From: Desulfosudis oleivorans
GTDB taxonomy: Bacteria > Desulfobacterota > Desulfobacteria > Desulfobacterales > SURF-7
Length of the DNA: 64,000 nt
NCBI GenBank assembly: GCA_020723305.1
Contig: DYJC01000001.1
Span: 248,001-312,000, forward strand
Direction of reading: 5' to 3'
The translations under genes and the position numbers were made by a program. Of the stretch, positions 42,480 to 51,295 are shown in pieces. The stretch's first letter is position 1; every line of letters starts with the position of its first letter. The notes under the pieces were generated by a model. That model was given only the letters and a program-made list of their open reading frames with translations. It did no database searches and was not told the origin of the DNA.

Positions 42480-44654
42480 CTACGGATGTGTATCCAGAAA
42501 ACGCCGGTACTCGGCCATTCTTGCAAGTGATTTTACAGCTCTTTCCGGTGTGGGGAAGAAAACAGCCTTGTGTTTTTTGCCTTCAACCCGGTAAACGGTT
42601 TTGTCTTCCGCGTCCGTGATAATGTTGACGCCATATATCGGTTTCTTGTACGTTTCCATCAGATTGACCACATGTTCAACGTATCGTTTTTCAAAATCAG
42701 TGATCATTTTGACGATTGAATCCAGAAATTCTCCGGAGTAAGACCCGTCTGCTTTTGCCACGGATTGAACCAGTTGACTGGTCATGATACGCTTTCCCAT
42801 GATTCCCAGATTGATGACCGCATCGCACTCATCCCATTTCATCAGCTCTTCCAACACTGTCATGGGGAGACGGTTGTCATTTTCCCCCACCAGATCGATC
42901 GGGTTGGCCTTGCTCCAGTAAGGCGGTAGAATTTTGTCGATACGGGCCGTGATTTCAGCAGACAAGTGAGGCAGGGTCAGATTGTAGTATTCACAGAGAT
43001 CGGCCGTTACAACACCCCAGCCGCCTCCCAGCGTCATAATGGCCACGCGGTTTCCGGTAGGAAGCGGAAGTGAAGAAAAAGACGCTGCCAGATCGAGCAT
43101 TTCAAGTGACTGATTGACATTGATAATACCCGCCTGCTTGCACATGGCATCAAACACTCTGGTATCTGAGGTAAGCGCCCCGGTGTGGCTGGAGGCGGCA
43201 ATATTGCCGGCCTTGCTCCGGCCGCCTTTTAAAAGGACGATCGGTTTCTTCTTGCTGACACTTTTGGCGCTTTCAAAAAACCGTCTCCCGTTTTTTACAC
43301 TCTCCACATAGAGCATTACTGTTTTGGTGAGTTCATCTTCAAGGAATGCATCCAGGAAATCTTCGATTGTAAGCATGGCTTCGTTTCCCGACCCGCAGAA
43401 GCCGCGGATGCCGATATCCTGCTGATAAGCAAAGGCCAGAAGCTGGGTACCCATATTACCGGACTGGGATACAATGGATGTACTCCCCTTTCTAGGCCTC
43501 ACATGAACGCCCGTACAGTAAAGATCGATATGCGGATTGCATATTCCCATGGTATTTGGGCCAAGCAATAGAATGCCTGCTTCTTTTGCTTTTTGAACAA
43601 GCTCTTTCTCCAGTTTTTTCCCTTCCTCTCCGGTTTCACCGAATCCGGAAGAAATCAGAAGCATGTCCTTGATGCCCTTTGCCTGTAACTGGGGGATAAG
43701 CTCCATGACTTTGGAAGCAGGAATGGTCACTACCGCAAGATCCACTTTCCCGGGGATGTCTGCTATGGATTGATAGGCAGTTCTGTTAATAATCGTTCCC
43801 CCTTTGGGATTGACCAGATAAATCTCCCCCTTATAGTCTCCGCTTACGGTGTTGGTGGGAAGCGTATGCCCCCATTTACCCATGGTGGTTGTGGCTCCGA
43901 TGAAGGCAATCGGTTTGGGATAAAAGAAAAACCGGATGGATTCCAGGCTTACCGGTTCTGTGTAAGGCATATGTTCAACAGTTTTGCCTTTTACAATCAG
44001 GGCATCCACCGCAACAATATTTCCATCAGGCTGAACCAGGAGGGGATTGATATCAATTTCAGCGATATCCGCTTCCACCATACTGAGATCTGAGAGACCT
44101 TTCAGTGTCCGGATAATTGCCTCCATGTTCACCTTTTTTTCACCCCTGAAATCACCCAGAAGTTTTTGGGAACGGATTTCACCAATCATCTCTTTGATAT
44201 CGATATCCGTAAGCGGCGCCAGCCGAAAGGAGACATCTGAAAGCGCTTCTGTGAATACACCCCCCAGACCGAACATGATGACCGGACCGAACATCGGGTC
44301 TCTGAACATACCTGCCACAAATTCACGTCTACCCGTTAAAAAAGGCTGAACAAGGAAACCTTCCAGATCATCTCCTGCTTCTTTTGAAATGGCATCCGCC
44401 GCATCTGTAACCGCTTTTTCATTTTCAAGGTTCAGATGGACAAGCCCTCGTTCTGTTTTATGAGTAAGTTTTGCCCCAAGCCCTTTTACGACAACCGGGA
44501 AACCGGTTTCTTCGGAGAGACGGACAGCCTCTTTCTTTGTTCCGGCAATCTTTTCAACGATAACCGGAACGCCATAGCCGGAAAGGATTTTTTTGGATTC
44601 ACTTTCAGACAGGGATTCATGATTTTTCCGGTTCTTTTTTTGGGTGTCCGCCAT
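42480..44654 (-). CDS. Acetate/acyl-CoA ligase (ADP-forming), fused beta-alpha subunits
   Basis: 724 residues in the order ATP-grasp (beta-type, about 12-235: KILSGYGVPVIVEKIAGTKK, FPVVVKGLGAKLTHKTERG), then CoA-binding and succinyl-CoA-ligase-like alpha domains (about 250-720: PIAFIGATTTMGKWGH, LLGPNTMGICNPH). The phosphohistidine site is AASSHTGALTSD. It makes ATP from acyl-CoA, ADP and phosphate, or activates acids, and is common in anaerobes and Desulfobacterota. The beta-first order is the less common arrangement. Upstream ATG has a weak ribosome site. Followed by a convergent TPR gene. Confidence 0.93.
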   Translation of the reverse strand: MADTQKKNRKNHESLSESESKKILSGYGVPVIVEKIAGTKKEAVRLSEETGFPVVVKGLGAKLTHKTERGLVHLNLENEKAVTDAADAISKEAGDDLEGFLVQPFLTGRREFVAGMFRDPMFGPVIMFGLGGVFTEALSDVSFRLAPLTDIDIKEMIGEIRSQKLLGDFRGEKKVNMEAIIRTLKGLSDLSMVEADIAEIDINPLLVQPDGNIVAVDALIVKGKTVEHMPYTEPVSLESIRFFFYPKPIAFIGATTTMGKWGHTLPTNTVSGDYKGEIYLVNPKGGTIINRTAYQSIADIPGKVDLAVVTIPASKVMELIPQLQAKGIKDMLLISSGFGETGEEGKKLEKELVQKAKEAGILLLGPNTMGICNPHIDLYCTGVHVRPRKGSTSIVSQSGNMGTQLLAFAYQQDIGIRGFCGSGNEAMLTIEDFLDAFLEDELTKTVMLYVESVKNGRRFFESAKSVSKKKPIVLLKGGRSKAGNIAASSHTGALTSDTRVFDAMCKQAGIINVNQSLEMLDLAASFSSLPLPTGNRVAIMTLGGGWGVVTADLCEYYNLTLPHLSAEITARIDKILPPYWSKANPIDLVGENDNRLPMTVLEELMKWDECDAVINLGIMGKRIMTSQLVQSVAKADGSYSGEFLDSIVKMITDFEKRYVEHVVNLMETYKKPIYGVNIITDAEDKTVYRVEGKKHKAVFFPTPERAVKSLARMAEYRRFLDTHP

Positions 44655-44738
44655 GTTATGCTTCCTTATTTGAAAATGAATAATGTGTAGGAGGAAATAA
44701 CCAAATCAGTCATTTGAAAGAGGCTCAAAAAAAAACGA

Positions 44739-45443
44739 TCATTTGGCATTACGAACCGGCCATACGTAGTAGTATTTACTGTATTGCTTATATCCGGCAT
44801 ATATTTTACCGTCTCCCATATAGGCGTGCCATGCTTTTTCAATCGAAAATTCTTCACTCGACCAGTAGTAATTTTTTATCACTCCTGTAAATGCATCTCC
44901 TTCCGTCCACTGACCATCCCCATTTGTATTCACCAATGCCGGGTCTGTAAAACCCTGGCACATAAACGCTACCCATTCTTCCTTGGTGGGCAATCGCCAG
45001 TCTCCATCTACGGAGTCATCCGATAATCCTTTCTCCCCGCTGCTCAGCTCTGCCGCTGCATTCAGGGCATCGGGCCAATTCATCTCATCAAACGCATTCG
45101 CATTCTTCAACCAGAGAAGGCCGGTGTCGTTATCCCGGACAGTGCCATCTCCCATATCTGTGAATCTTGCATCTATTGAACAACATGCATGGATTTCTTT
45201 ATTTGTATCATCACAGTCTGTATTATCACGCACATAACCTTTTGGTTGCTTTTTTGAAGCATCTTTCTCAATCGACACATTGGGATCACCATAGAAATCC
45301 TCGTCGGAATCACGATAATACGTTATTAACGTTTCATTCCCGCTATTACCGCCATCATCGCCCCCTCCACAACCGACGGTTATTACAACTGTTAAAAGTA
45401 ACAAAAATACAGATCTTAAATAATTTGAATGTTTGTTGTACAT
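44739..45443 (-). CDS. DUF1566 lipoprotein with MopE-like calcium-binding motif
   Basis: 234 residues from ATG 45443 (MYNKHSNYLR), which positions a lipoprotein signal (VFLLLLTVVITVGCGGGD, lipobox TVGC). A putative metal-binding repeat lies at about 40-85: YYRDSDEDFYGDPNVS and GYVRDNTDCDDTNKEIHACC, the D-x-D-x-D-x-x-G pattern of MopE-like proteins. A DUF1566 domain follows (MGDGTVRDNDTGLLWLKNA, DGDWRLPTKEEWVAFMC). A surface lipoprotein, probably Ca-binding. It shares the DUF1566 head with the receiver fusion at 17046. A longer frame to 45500 lacks the correct signal start. Confidence 0.85.
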   Translation of the reverse strand: MYNKHSNYLRSVFLLLLTVVITVGCGGGDDGGNSGNETLITYYRDSDEDFYGDPNVSIEKDASKKQPKGYVRDNTDCDDTNKEIHACCSIDARFTDMGDGTVRDNDTGLLWLKNANAFDEMNWPDALNAAAELSSGEKGLSDDSVDGDWRLPTKEEWVAFMCQGFTDPALVNTNGDGQWTEGDAFTGVIKNYYWSSEEFSIEKAWHAYMGDGKIYAGYKQYSKYYYVWPVRNAK

Positions 45444-45539
45444 AATTTGAAATAGTATTCCAAAAGAATCGCAATGGTCAATAATAAACTCGAGAGACAT
45501 AATAGAAAAAAAATAAGCCCCTGAAAATATATTACTGTT

Positions 45540-45902
45540 TTATATCAATTGTCTAATCGCCTCCAACAATTCATTTTTCCGGACGGGTTTTTCAAACGTC
45601 TGCTTTGCGCCCAAGAGCTTTGCGGTATGAAGATATCCGTCCGGTTTGTTTTTGCCGCCGCCTGACATGGCGATAATCTTTACAGCCGGATTTTCTTTTT
45701 TCAACTCCATAATTGTTTCCGTACCTTCTTTTTCCGGCATGATAAGGTCTGTGATGATCAAATCTGCCGGATTTTCATGATAGCGTTTGATCCCCTCTGC
45801 TCCGTTGGACGCTTCTGTTACGACAAACCCTTCAGACTCAAGCATTTTGCGAAGCATTAAACGAATCGGTTGTTCATCGTCAATGATTAGAATATGTGCC
45901 AT
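45540..45902 (-). CDS. Single-domain response regulator (CheY-like)
   Basis: 120 residues, only a receiver domain: ILIIDDEQPIRLMLRKMLES, phospho-acceptor Asp in ADLIITDLIMPEKEGTE, Thr/Ser in AMSGG, Lys in FEKPVRKNEL. It lies 8 nt downstream of the hybrid kinase gene on the same strand, so it is very likely a phosphorelay partner of that kinase. Confidence 0.92.
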   Translation of the reverse strand: MAHILIIDDEQPIRLMLRKMLESEGFVVTEASNGAEGIKRYHENPADLIITDLIMPEKEGTETIMELKKENPAVKIIAMSGGGKNKPDGYLHTAKLLGAKQTFEKPVRKNELLEAIRQLI

Positions 45903-45910
45903 TTTCGGTT

Positions 45911-48361
45911 TTATCCTTCCTTATTCATGTCCATTACTTTTCTGATTGTTATCGATAGATCATCTCTAGCAATGGGTTTTATCAAAAACCCATCAATACC
46001 CAAAACTTCCGCCCTTTCCCTGGAAATTTTTTCACTGAAGCCGGTGCAAACAATAACCGGAATCCCCTTCCTGATCTTTTTAAGCTCAAATGCAAGCTTC
46101 TCACCGGTCATGTTCGGCATGGTCATGTCGGTAATGACCAGATCAAATTTCTTCAAAGAGGAGCGAAATGCCTCCAGTGCTTCCAGGCTGCTTGTTCGCG
46201 ATGTCACCTGGTATCCAAGGCGCTCAAGCATCTGCTTCTCCATTTTTAGAATCGGCTCCTCGTCATCCACCAGCAGGATATGCTCGTTCCCGCCTCGAAC
46301 AGAGAGATGATTCATGGCCTTTGTTTCTTCCCACTCCATATGGATTACCGGCAGATAAACATTGAACACGGATCCTTTTCCAGGTTCACTGTATACACGG
46401 ATATCCCCTTTATAGCTTTTTATAATCCCATGTACAACAGAAAGACCAAGACCGGTTCCTTTGCCGTTTGTTTTTGTTGTAAAGTAAGGCTCAAATATCC
46501 GATCAAGAATATGTTTTTCAATCCCATGGCCTGTATCGGAAACAGACAAACAGACAAATGTACCCGGATTCACATCAAAAAAATGTAAATCCTCTGCGGA
46601 AAAGTTGACTTCGGATAGCCTGATCGTCAATGTCCCGCCATCTGTTTCCATAGCATGGTATGCATTTGTCATGAGATTCATCGCAATTTGATGAATATTT
46701 GTCGCATCGGCAAGCACCATACTGCAATTGTTATCAATATGCTGTTTGATATCGATTGTTGTGGGAATGGATGCTCTCATCAATTTTATGATTTCCTTAA
46801 TGATAATTTGTATTTTTACAGGCTTCAGCTCTTTTCCCTCATGGCGGCTGAATGCAAGTATCTGTTTTACAAGGTCACTGGCCCGAAGCGATGCCACCAA
46901 AACTTCATGGAGACTTTCCCGCAGGTCACTTCCTTCCGGTGCATTGTCAAGCATCATTTCCGTATACCCGATAATCGGGGATAGAATATTATTGAAATCG
47001 TGCGCAATACCACCTGCAAGTGTACCAATGGCTTCCATTTTTTGCGCTTGCTGCAGCTCGGACTGAAGTTTTTTATTCTCGCTGATATCCTTCAGATTGA
47101 TGATACTCCCTTCCAGATTCCCCTGTCTGTTCCTGAAAATCGAGCCACTGATCATTACCGGAAGCTTCCGTCCATCCTTGGTCAAGCGGTATGTTTCAAA
47201 CCCGGAAATGCTTTTCCCTGTTAATAACTGTAAGATCATTTTTCTTGTTTCTTCCCAGTTTTCCTCTGGAACAAAAACATCCATTTTTTTTCCGATGCGT
47301 TCATCCAGTGTCCAGCCAAAGGTATTACTAAAAGCCTGATTAAAAAATAAAACATTTCCTTTCATGTCATACAGAACAATTGAATCCGGATTGGATTCAA
47401 GAGCGATCCGCAATAATTCCTCTTTCTCTTTCAAAGCCTCTTTTGCTTTTTGAATCTCCCGATACTGAATATCCATTTTTTCGATGGTCTTCTCTGCTTC
47501 TTTCTGTATTTTTCTTTGCCGGAGAAAATTGTTTGTAAAAAAACAGAAGAGAACAATGATGGATAGAGCTCCAAAAATCAAACATTTTATCACGAATTCA
47601 GACAACATGATTTCGATTGGCCGATATGACCAACCCTGTCCAAAGCCTGCGGTTAATGCACTGAAGGCAAGCAATAAACCAGCTGTCCTGTAAATTGGCT
47701 TTTTGTCGCTATACTTTACCTGCAAATGCAATTCCGGAACTCCTTTTGAATCGGATTCCCTGTAATGTTTTACTTCTGCACACTGCTGACTGTGTATGGT
47801 CGGAACAGATGCAATGTATCCAACCGTATTCTGATAGATGTTATCCAGATTTCCCAACAGGGCTTTTTGTTCTTCATCGTTCAGGGTTTCGAGGTGAGCC
47901 GGATGATATTTAATATGGATGAACCCTTTCCCTTCCGCCACAATCTCCATGGACATTACTTTTGAAAAATTCAGGGATTGAGAAGAGATTGTCCGGTATA
48001 TGCGTGTTGTTGAAAGTGTATATTTTAAAAAATAGTAAAGGAGCCCCCCCATTCCTTCCGGCGTCAGACTGATCAGGCTGGATTTGTACGGTAGCAAAGG
48101 ATCGCCGGTTGCTTCAATACATTCAGCCGTAAATTTGCGGTCAAATATGACAGATACCCATTGGGTCTCATCCATAATGTATTCATATGACAGACCGGCG
48201 CGGTCACAAATTTTTTCTACAGAGATTTCCGGGTAATGACGCTGGATACATTTCAGATAAACCTTGAATATCTTGGTGCTGAAATGCTGTTTGGTCAAAC
48301 TGTCATCAAAAGGTTTGTATACCGGATTGATTTTTTTATTACCGTTGTTCATGATTTTCAA
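45911..48361 (-). CDS. Hybrid sensor histidine kinase with AraC-type N-terminal sensory domain, PAS and receiver
   Basis: 816 residues. A cytoplasmic N-terminal domain of about 210 residues (VYLKCIQRHYPEISVEKICD, LTPEGMGGLLYYFLKYTLS) resembles the ligand-binding domain of OruR/ArgR-type AraC regulators rather than a usual kinase sensor. Two TM helices follow (LLLAFSALTAGFGQGWSY; CLIFGALSIIVLFCFFTNNF). Then come a short coiled coil, one PAS domain (about 312-430), HisKA ([20 protein letters not shown]), HATPase (DTGHGIEKHILDRIFEPYF) and a receiver (DLVITDMTMPNMTG). The PAS/HisKA segment is nearly identical to that of the kinase at 7866-10754, while the flanking domains differ. Coupled to a CheY-like protein gene immediately downstream. 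Confidence 0.9.
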   Translation of the reverse strand: MKIMNNGNKKINPVYKPFDDSLTKQHFSTKIFKVYLKCIQRHYPEISVEKICDRAGLSYEYIMDETQWVSVIFDRKFTAECIEATGDPLLPYKSSLISLTPEGMGGLLYYFLKYTLSTTRIYRTISSQSLNFSKVMSMEIVAEGKGFIHIKYHPAHLETLNDEEQKALLGNLDNIYQNTVGYIASVPTIHSQQCAEVKHYRESDSKGVPELHLQVKYSDKKPIYRTAGLLLAFSALTAGFGQGWSYRPIEIMLSEFVIKCLIFGALSIIVLFCFFTNNFLRQRKIQKEAEKTIEKMDIQYREIQKAKEALKEKEELLRIALESNPDSIVLYDMKGNVLFFNQAFSNTFGWTLDERIGKKMDVFVPEENWEETRKMILQLLTGKSISGFETYRLTKDGRKLPVMISGSIFRNRQGNLEGSIINLKDISENKKLQSELQQAQKMEAIGTLAGGIAHDFNNILSPIIGYTEMMLDNAPEGSDLRESLHEVLVASLRASDLVKQILAFSRHEGKELKPVKIQIIIKEIIKLMRASIPTTIDIKQHIDNNCSMVLADATNIHQIAMNLMTNAYHAMETDGGTLTIRLSEVNFSAEDLHFFDVNPGTFVCLSVSDTGHGIEKHILDRIFEPYFTTKTNGKGTGLGLSVVHGIIKSYKGDIRVYSEPGKGSVFNVYLPVIHMEWEETKAMNHLSVRGGNEHILLVDDEEPILKMEKQMLERLGYQVTSRTSSLEALEAFRSSLKKFDLVITDMTMPNMTGEKLAFELKKIRKGIPVIVCTGFSEKISRERAEVLGIDGFLIKPIARDDLSITIRKVMDMNKEG
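46981..47413 (-). repeat. PAS-coding segment duplicated from, or with, the hybrid kinase at 7866
   Basis: Counterpart of 8941-9374. The encoded strings [19 protein letters not shown] and LKDISENK are shared, and the nucleotide sequence is largely identical, including at silent positions. Confidence 0.75.
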
Positions 48362-48554
48362 AGTATTGAATCTCCATAAGGCTTAAAAAATTTTTCGATT
48401 GACCGAAAAGCAAAAGTCTCTCACGGAATCGTAACCAATCCGGAAATTATTAAAAGGCTTTGTATAAGATATTGGGTTCTGGAATGTGGATCTTGAAATA
48501 TGTTTCTATAATATCAGAAAATTTTATGGATTGCGATAGAAAAAACAAACATAA

Positions 48555-48676
48555 GAGCCAATTTCAAAACGATTAAAAAGCGTTACACCGGCGAAAGTCG
48601 GTGCATAGAAAAGAGTCTAAAATACTGGATTCTAGTTTTCGCCGGAACTACAACAACAGACTTTTGAAATTGGCTC
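48555..48676 (+). mobile_element. 122-bp palindromic element, copy 5 (MITE-like)
   Basis: Perfect 15-bp terminal repeats, 122 bp, flanked by ATAA (48551-48554) and ATAA (48677-48680). Lies between the hybrid kinase start and the 128-aa protein stop. The rest of 48362-48736 holds no gene I can support. Confidence 0.92.
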
Positions 48677-48736
48677 ATAAAAAAAAGCAAATGGAAATAA
48701 ACTGTAAATTGGCCCCATGAATCCGACCCGGACATT

Positions 48737-49123
48737 TCACTTCTTATACCATGATGCTTTTTCAAGCTTTTTTTTGTATGCGGTAAGGGTATACTTCTTT
48801 GCAAACTCCTTTTCAGAAAAATACGGCAGTGTGCTCGCCAGGAAATCGTCTATGAGAGTGTTCAACAGGGTATCTTTCTCTTTTTCGTCTATAAAATTGC
48901 GGTCCTGTTTCTGTTCAAATCGAACGGTTTCACCCAGCACATCTTTCATCTTTTCCATGTCAATTTCAGCTAAATCCGCATAACCTTCAAGAAAAGATAT
49001 GGGTATTTCAACACGCGCAATAAATCCAACATACCATCTGTCACCAGCCAGTTTTCTTGACAGGTCATAAATCTCCAATTCCAGACCGCTTTTCAGATCG
49101 ATTTTTCTCAATAATGGCGTCAT
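48737..49123 (-). CDS. Conserved-looking hypothetical protein, unknown function
   Basis: 128 residues, no signal peptide. Starts MTPLLRKIDLKSGLELEIYD; middle VGFIARVEIPISFLEGYADL; C-terminal FLASTLPYFSEKEFAKKYTL with a basic tail. Mixed alpha-beta, well-behaved codon use, and only 1 nt from the UPF0210 gene upstream, so part of that operon. No family recognised. Confidence 0.7.
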   Translation of the reverse strand: MTPLLRKIDLKSGLELEIYDLSRKLAGDRWYVGFIARVEIPISFLEGYADLAEIDMEKMKDVLGETVRFEQKQDRNFIDEKEKDTLLNTLIDDFLASTLPYFSEKEFAKKYTLTAYKKKLEKASWYKK

Positions 49124-49124
49124 C

Positions 49125-50483
49125 TTAATTCCTCATACTGGTAACCGGGGCAGGAAGCCTGCCGCCTCGTTTTAAGAAATCTTTTGCAGAATAGGGATTC
49201 ACCTCCATAACCGGAGCCTCTCCCAGCAGCCCTCCGAAATCAACGGAATCCCCGGCCTTTTTGCCGGGAACCGGGATGATCCGAACCGCGGTTGTCTTGT
49301 TGTTGATGATACCGATCGCCAGTTCATCGGCAATGATTGCATTGATGATATGCTCCGGCGTATCCCCCGGCACGGCAAACATATCCAGGCCGACCGAGCA
49401 GACAGAGGTCATGGCTTCCAGCTTGGAGAGGGTAAGCGCGCCGTTTTTTACTGCCTTGATCATTCCCGCATCCTCGCTGACAGGGATAAAAGTGCCGCTC
49501 AATCCTCCCACATTTCCGCTTGCCATGGCGCCGCCTTTTTTTACTGCATCCATGAGAAGCGCTGTCGCCAATGTTGTCCCATGTGCGCCCACGGACTCAA
49601 TTCCAAAAGCCTCGATGATATTGGCCACCGAATCCCCTTTGGCTGTTGTCGGCGCAAGAGAAATGTCCACAATCCCGAAGGGAATACCCATATTTGCGGC
49701 AAGCTCGCGGCCGATCAGCTCGCCGCCCCGGGTGATCTTGAAAACCGTTCTTTTGATGATTTCCGAAAGCTGGGTCAGATCACAATCCCGGTTTTTATCT
49801 ACAACACTCAACACAACTCCCGGCCCGCTGATTCCGATATTCAGGGAAAAATCCGGTTCTCCCACCCCATGAAACGCACCTGCCATAAAAGGGTTATCCT
49901 CCGGTGCATTTGAAAAAACCACGAATTTCGCACATCCGATGGCATCTTTTGTCTTTGCCGCGGTCTTTTTCAGCATAGGGCCGACCATGTTGATGGCATC
50001 CATGTTCATTCCGCTTACATTGGTTCCTACATTGAGAAAAGAACAAATCCGCTGGGTCTTGGCAAAAACATCCGGAAGCGATTCCACCAGCACCCTGTCC
50101 GACTCGGTCAGCCCTTTCTGCACCAGTGCGCCAAAACCGCCGATGAAATCAATGCCGGCATCCCCGGCTGCCTGATCCATGGTACAAGCCATTTCAACAA
50201 ATTTGGGGATTGTGCAATGGGTTTCCATGATCAGACTTACGGGGGTAATGGATATGCGCTTGTTTACAATGGGCACGCCATACTTGGATTCAAGCAGTTC
50301 CGCTTCTTTTACCAGCTTTCGGGCATGGGTATGGATTTTCCGGTAGACATTTTCCCTGAATGTCTGAAAATCGGAATGAATACAGTTTTTCAGATTGATC
50401 CCCAGCGTGGTGGTGCGGATATCAAAATTCTGAAAGAGGATCATACTGGCGGTTTCAAAAACCTCTTCTACGGATATGGTCAT
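49125..50483 (-). CDS. UPF0210 / DUF711 (PFL-like) family protein
   Basis: 452 residues, full length for the family, with the signatures [36 protein letters not shown] and [23 protein letters not shown]0210 proteins have a pyruvate-formate-lyase-like barrel of unknown function and are almost always encoded next to a UPF0237 ACT-domain protein, as here (3-nt gap). The pair probably forms an amino-acid-regulated enzyme; the reaction is not known. Confidence 0.93.
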   Translation of the reverse strand: MTISVEEVFETASMILFQNFDIRTTTLGINLKNCIHSDFQTFRENVYRKIHTHARKLVKEAELLESKYGVPIVNKRISITPVSLIMETHCTIPKFVEMACTMDQAAGDAGIDFIGGFGALVQKGLTESDRVLVESLPDVFAKTQRICSFLNVGTNVSGMNMDAINMVGPMLKKTAAKTKDAIGCAKFVVFSNAPEDNPFMAGAFHGVGEPDFSLNIGISGPGVVLSVVDKNRDCDLTQLSEIIKRTVFKITRGGELIGRELAANMGIPFGIVDISLAPTTAKGDSVANIIEAFGIESVGAHGTTLATALLMDAVKKGGAMASGNVGGLSGTFIPVSEDAGMIKAVKNGALTLSKLEAMTSVCSVGLDMFAVPGDTPEHIINAIIADELAIGIINNKTTAVRIIPVPGKKAGDSVDFGGLLGEAPVMEVNPYSAKDFLKRGGRLPAPVTSMRN

Positions 50484-50486
50484 ATA

Positions 50487-50771
50487 TTACACCCTGTGCA
50501 TCATTTTAAAGATATTTTCGTGTTGAATCTGGATCTTCAGCTGAAGATCGTTTCCGATCTGTTCAAGCGCCCCGCGAACCTTTTCCAGCGTATGATCCGA
50601 CCCTTTCATGTTGACCAGCATGATCATCACAAAATAGTTCCCCATGATCTTCTGATTGATATCCTCTATATTGATATCACACTCATACAGCAGGGTTGAA
50701 ATTTTAGCCACAATACCCTTCTTATCCTCACCGATCACCGTGATAAAAAGGAGTTCATTTCCTGTTTCCAT
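50487..50771 (-). CDS. UPF0237 ACT-domain protein
   Basis: 94 residues forming a single ACT domain: ELLFITVIGEDKKGIVAKIS and ECDINIEDINQKIMGNYFVM. Partner of the UPF0210 protein, with which it is coupled. It likely binds a small effector (amino acid) and controls the partner. A further member of the same run, darP, lies just upstream. Confidence 0.92.
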   Translation of the reverse strand: METGNELLFITVIGEDKKGIVAKISTLLYECDINIEDINQKIMGNYFVMIMLVNMKGSDHTLEKVRGALEQIGNDLQLKIQIQHENIFKMMHRV

Positions 50772-50781
50772 TTTCCATTCC

Positions 50782-51264
50782 TCATTTTGTATCCTGAAGC
50801 TGCCTCAGATAGGCAAAAAGATTCCGGGCTGACTTTTTGGATCTGTTTATTATTTTTTCCTTCTGCGCACTCCGCACCAGCTGGGTTAACCGCTGCCGTT
50901 CTGCATCCGGAAATTTGACAACAATCTCTTCCAGCAGGGATTCATTTCCATTGATGAGTTCATCGCGCCAGGATTCGATCTGATGAAATTCCCGGGACTT
51001 TTTATAGTCGCCCTGCTCGATCACTCTTACGGCCTGTAGAATTGGTTCCGGATCAATTTCGCGCATCAAGGCTCCGATATGCTGCATCTGCCTTCGATAT
51101 GCCCCATGTTTTGTAAGGGTTTTTGCAAATTGTATCTCTTTCAGCAGTTCCTCCGGAAGGCCGATGGTCAAAAGCTGCTGGGATGAAAGCGTTACCAGCT
51201 TTTCCCCGAGCCCCTGAAGCTGATGGGCTTCTTTTTTCTTCTCTGTCCTGCTTTTGGGTTCCAC
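50782..51264 (-). CDS. darP: Ribosome biogenesis factor DarP (YjgA, DUF615)
   Basis: 160 residues, full length for the YjgA family: SRTEKKKEAHQLQGLGEKLV, GAYRRQMQHIGALMREID and RNLFAYLRQL at the end. Such proteins associate with late 50S precursors in E. coli. Charged, helical, no signal. First gene of the darP-ACT-UPF0210-128aa run (10-nt gap to the ACT gene). Slightly unusual outside Gamma/Betaproteobacteria. Confidence 0.88.
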   Translation of the reverse strand: MEPKSRTEKKKEAHQLQGLGEKLVTLSSQQLLTIGLPEELLKEIQFAKTLTKHGAYRRQMQHIGALMREIDPEPILQAVRVIEQGDYKKSREFHQIESWRDELINGNESLLEEIVVKFPDAERQRLTQLVRSAQKEKIINRSKKSARNLFAYLRQLQDTK

Positions 51265-51295
51265 GTTTTTGATCCCTGTATCGTCCGTTGTAACA

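Noticed and set aside
5330-48680. CRISPR array from the repeated 122-bp sequence
   Set aside because: Copies are far apart, palindromic, in both orientations and flanked by 4-bp duplications; there are no spacers or cas genes.
48583-48804. 73-codon minus-strand frame
   Set aside because: It is translated mostly from the 122-bp palindromic element and the end of a neighbouring gene; no independent support.
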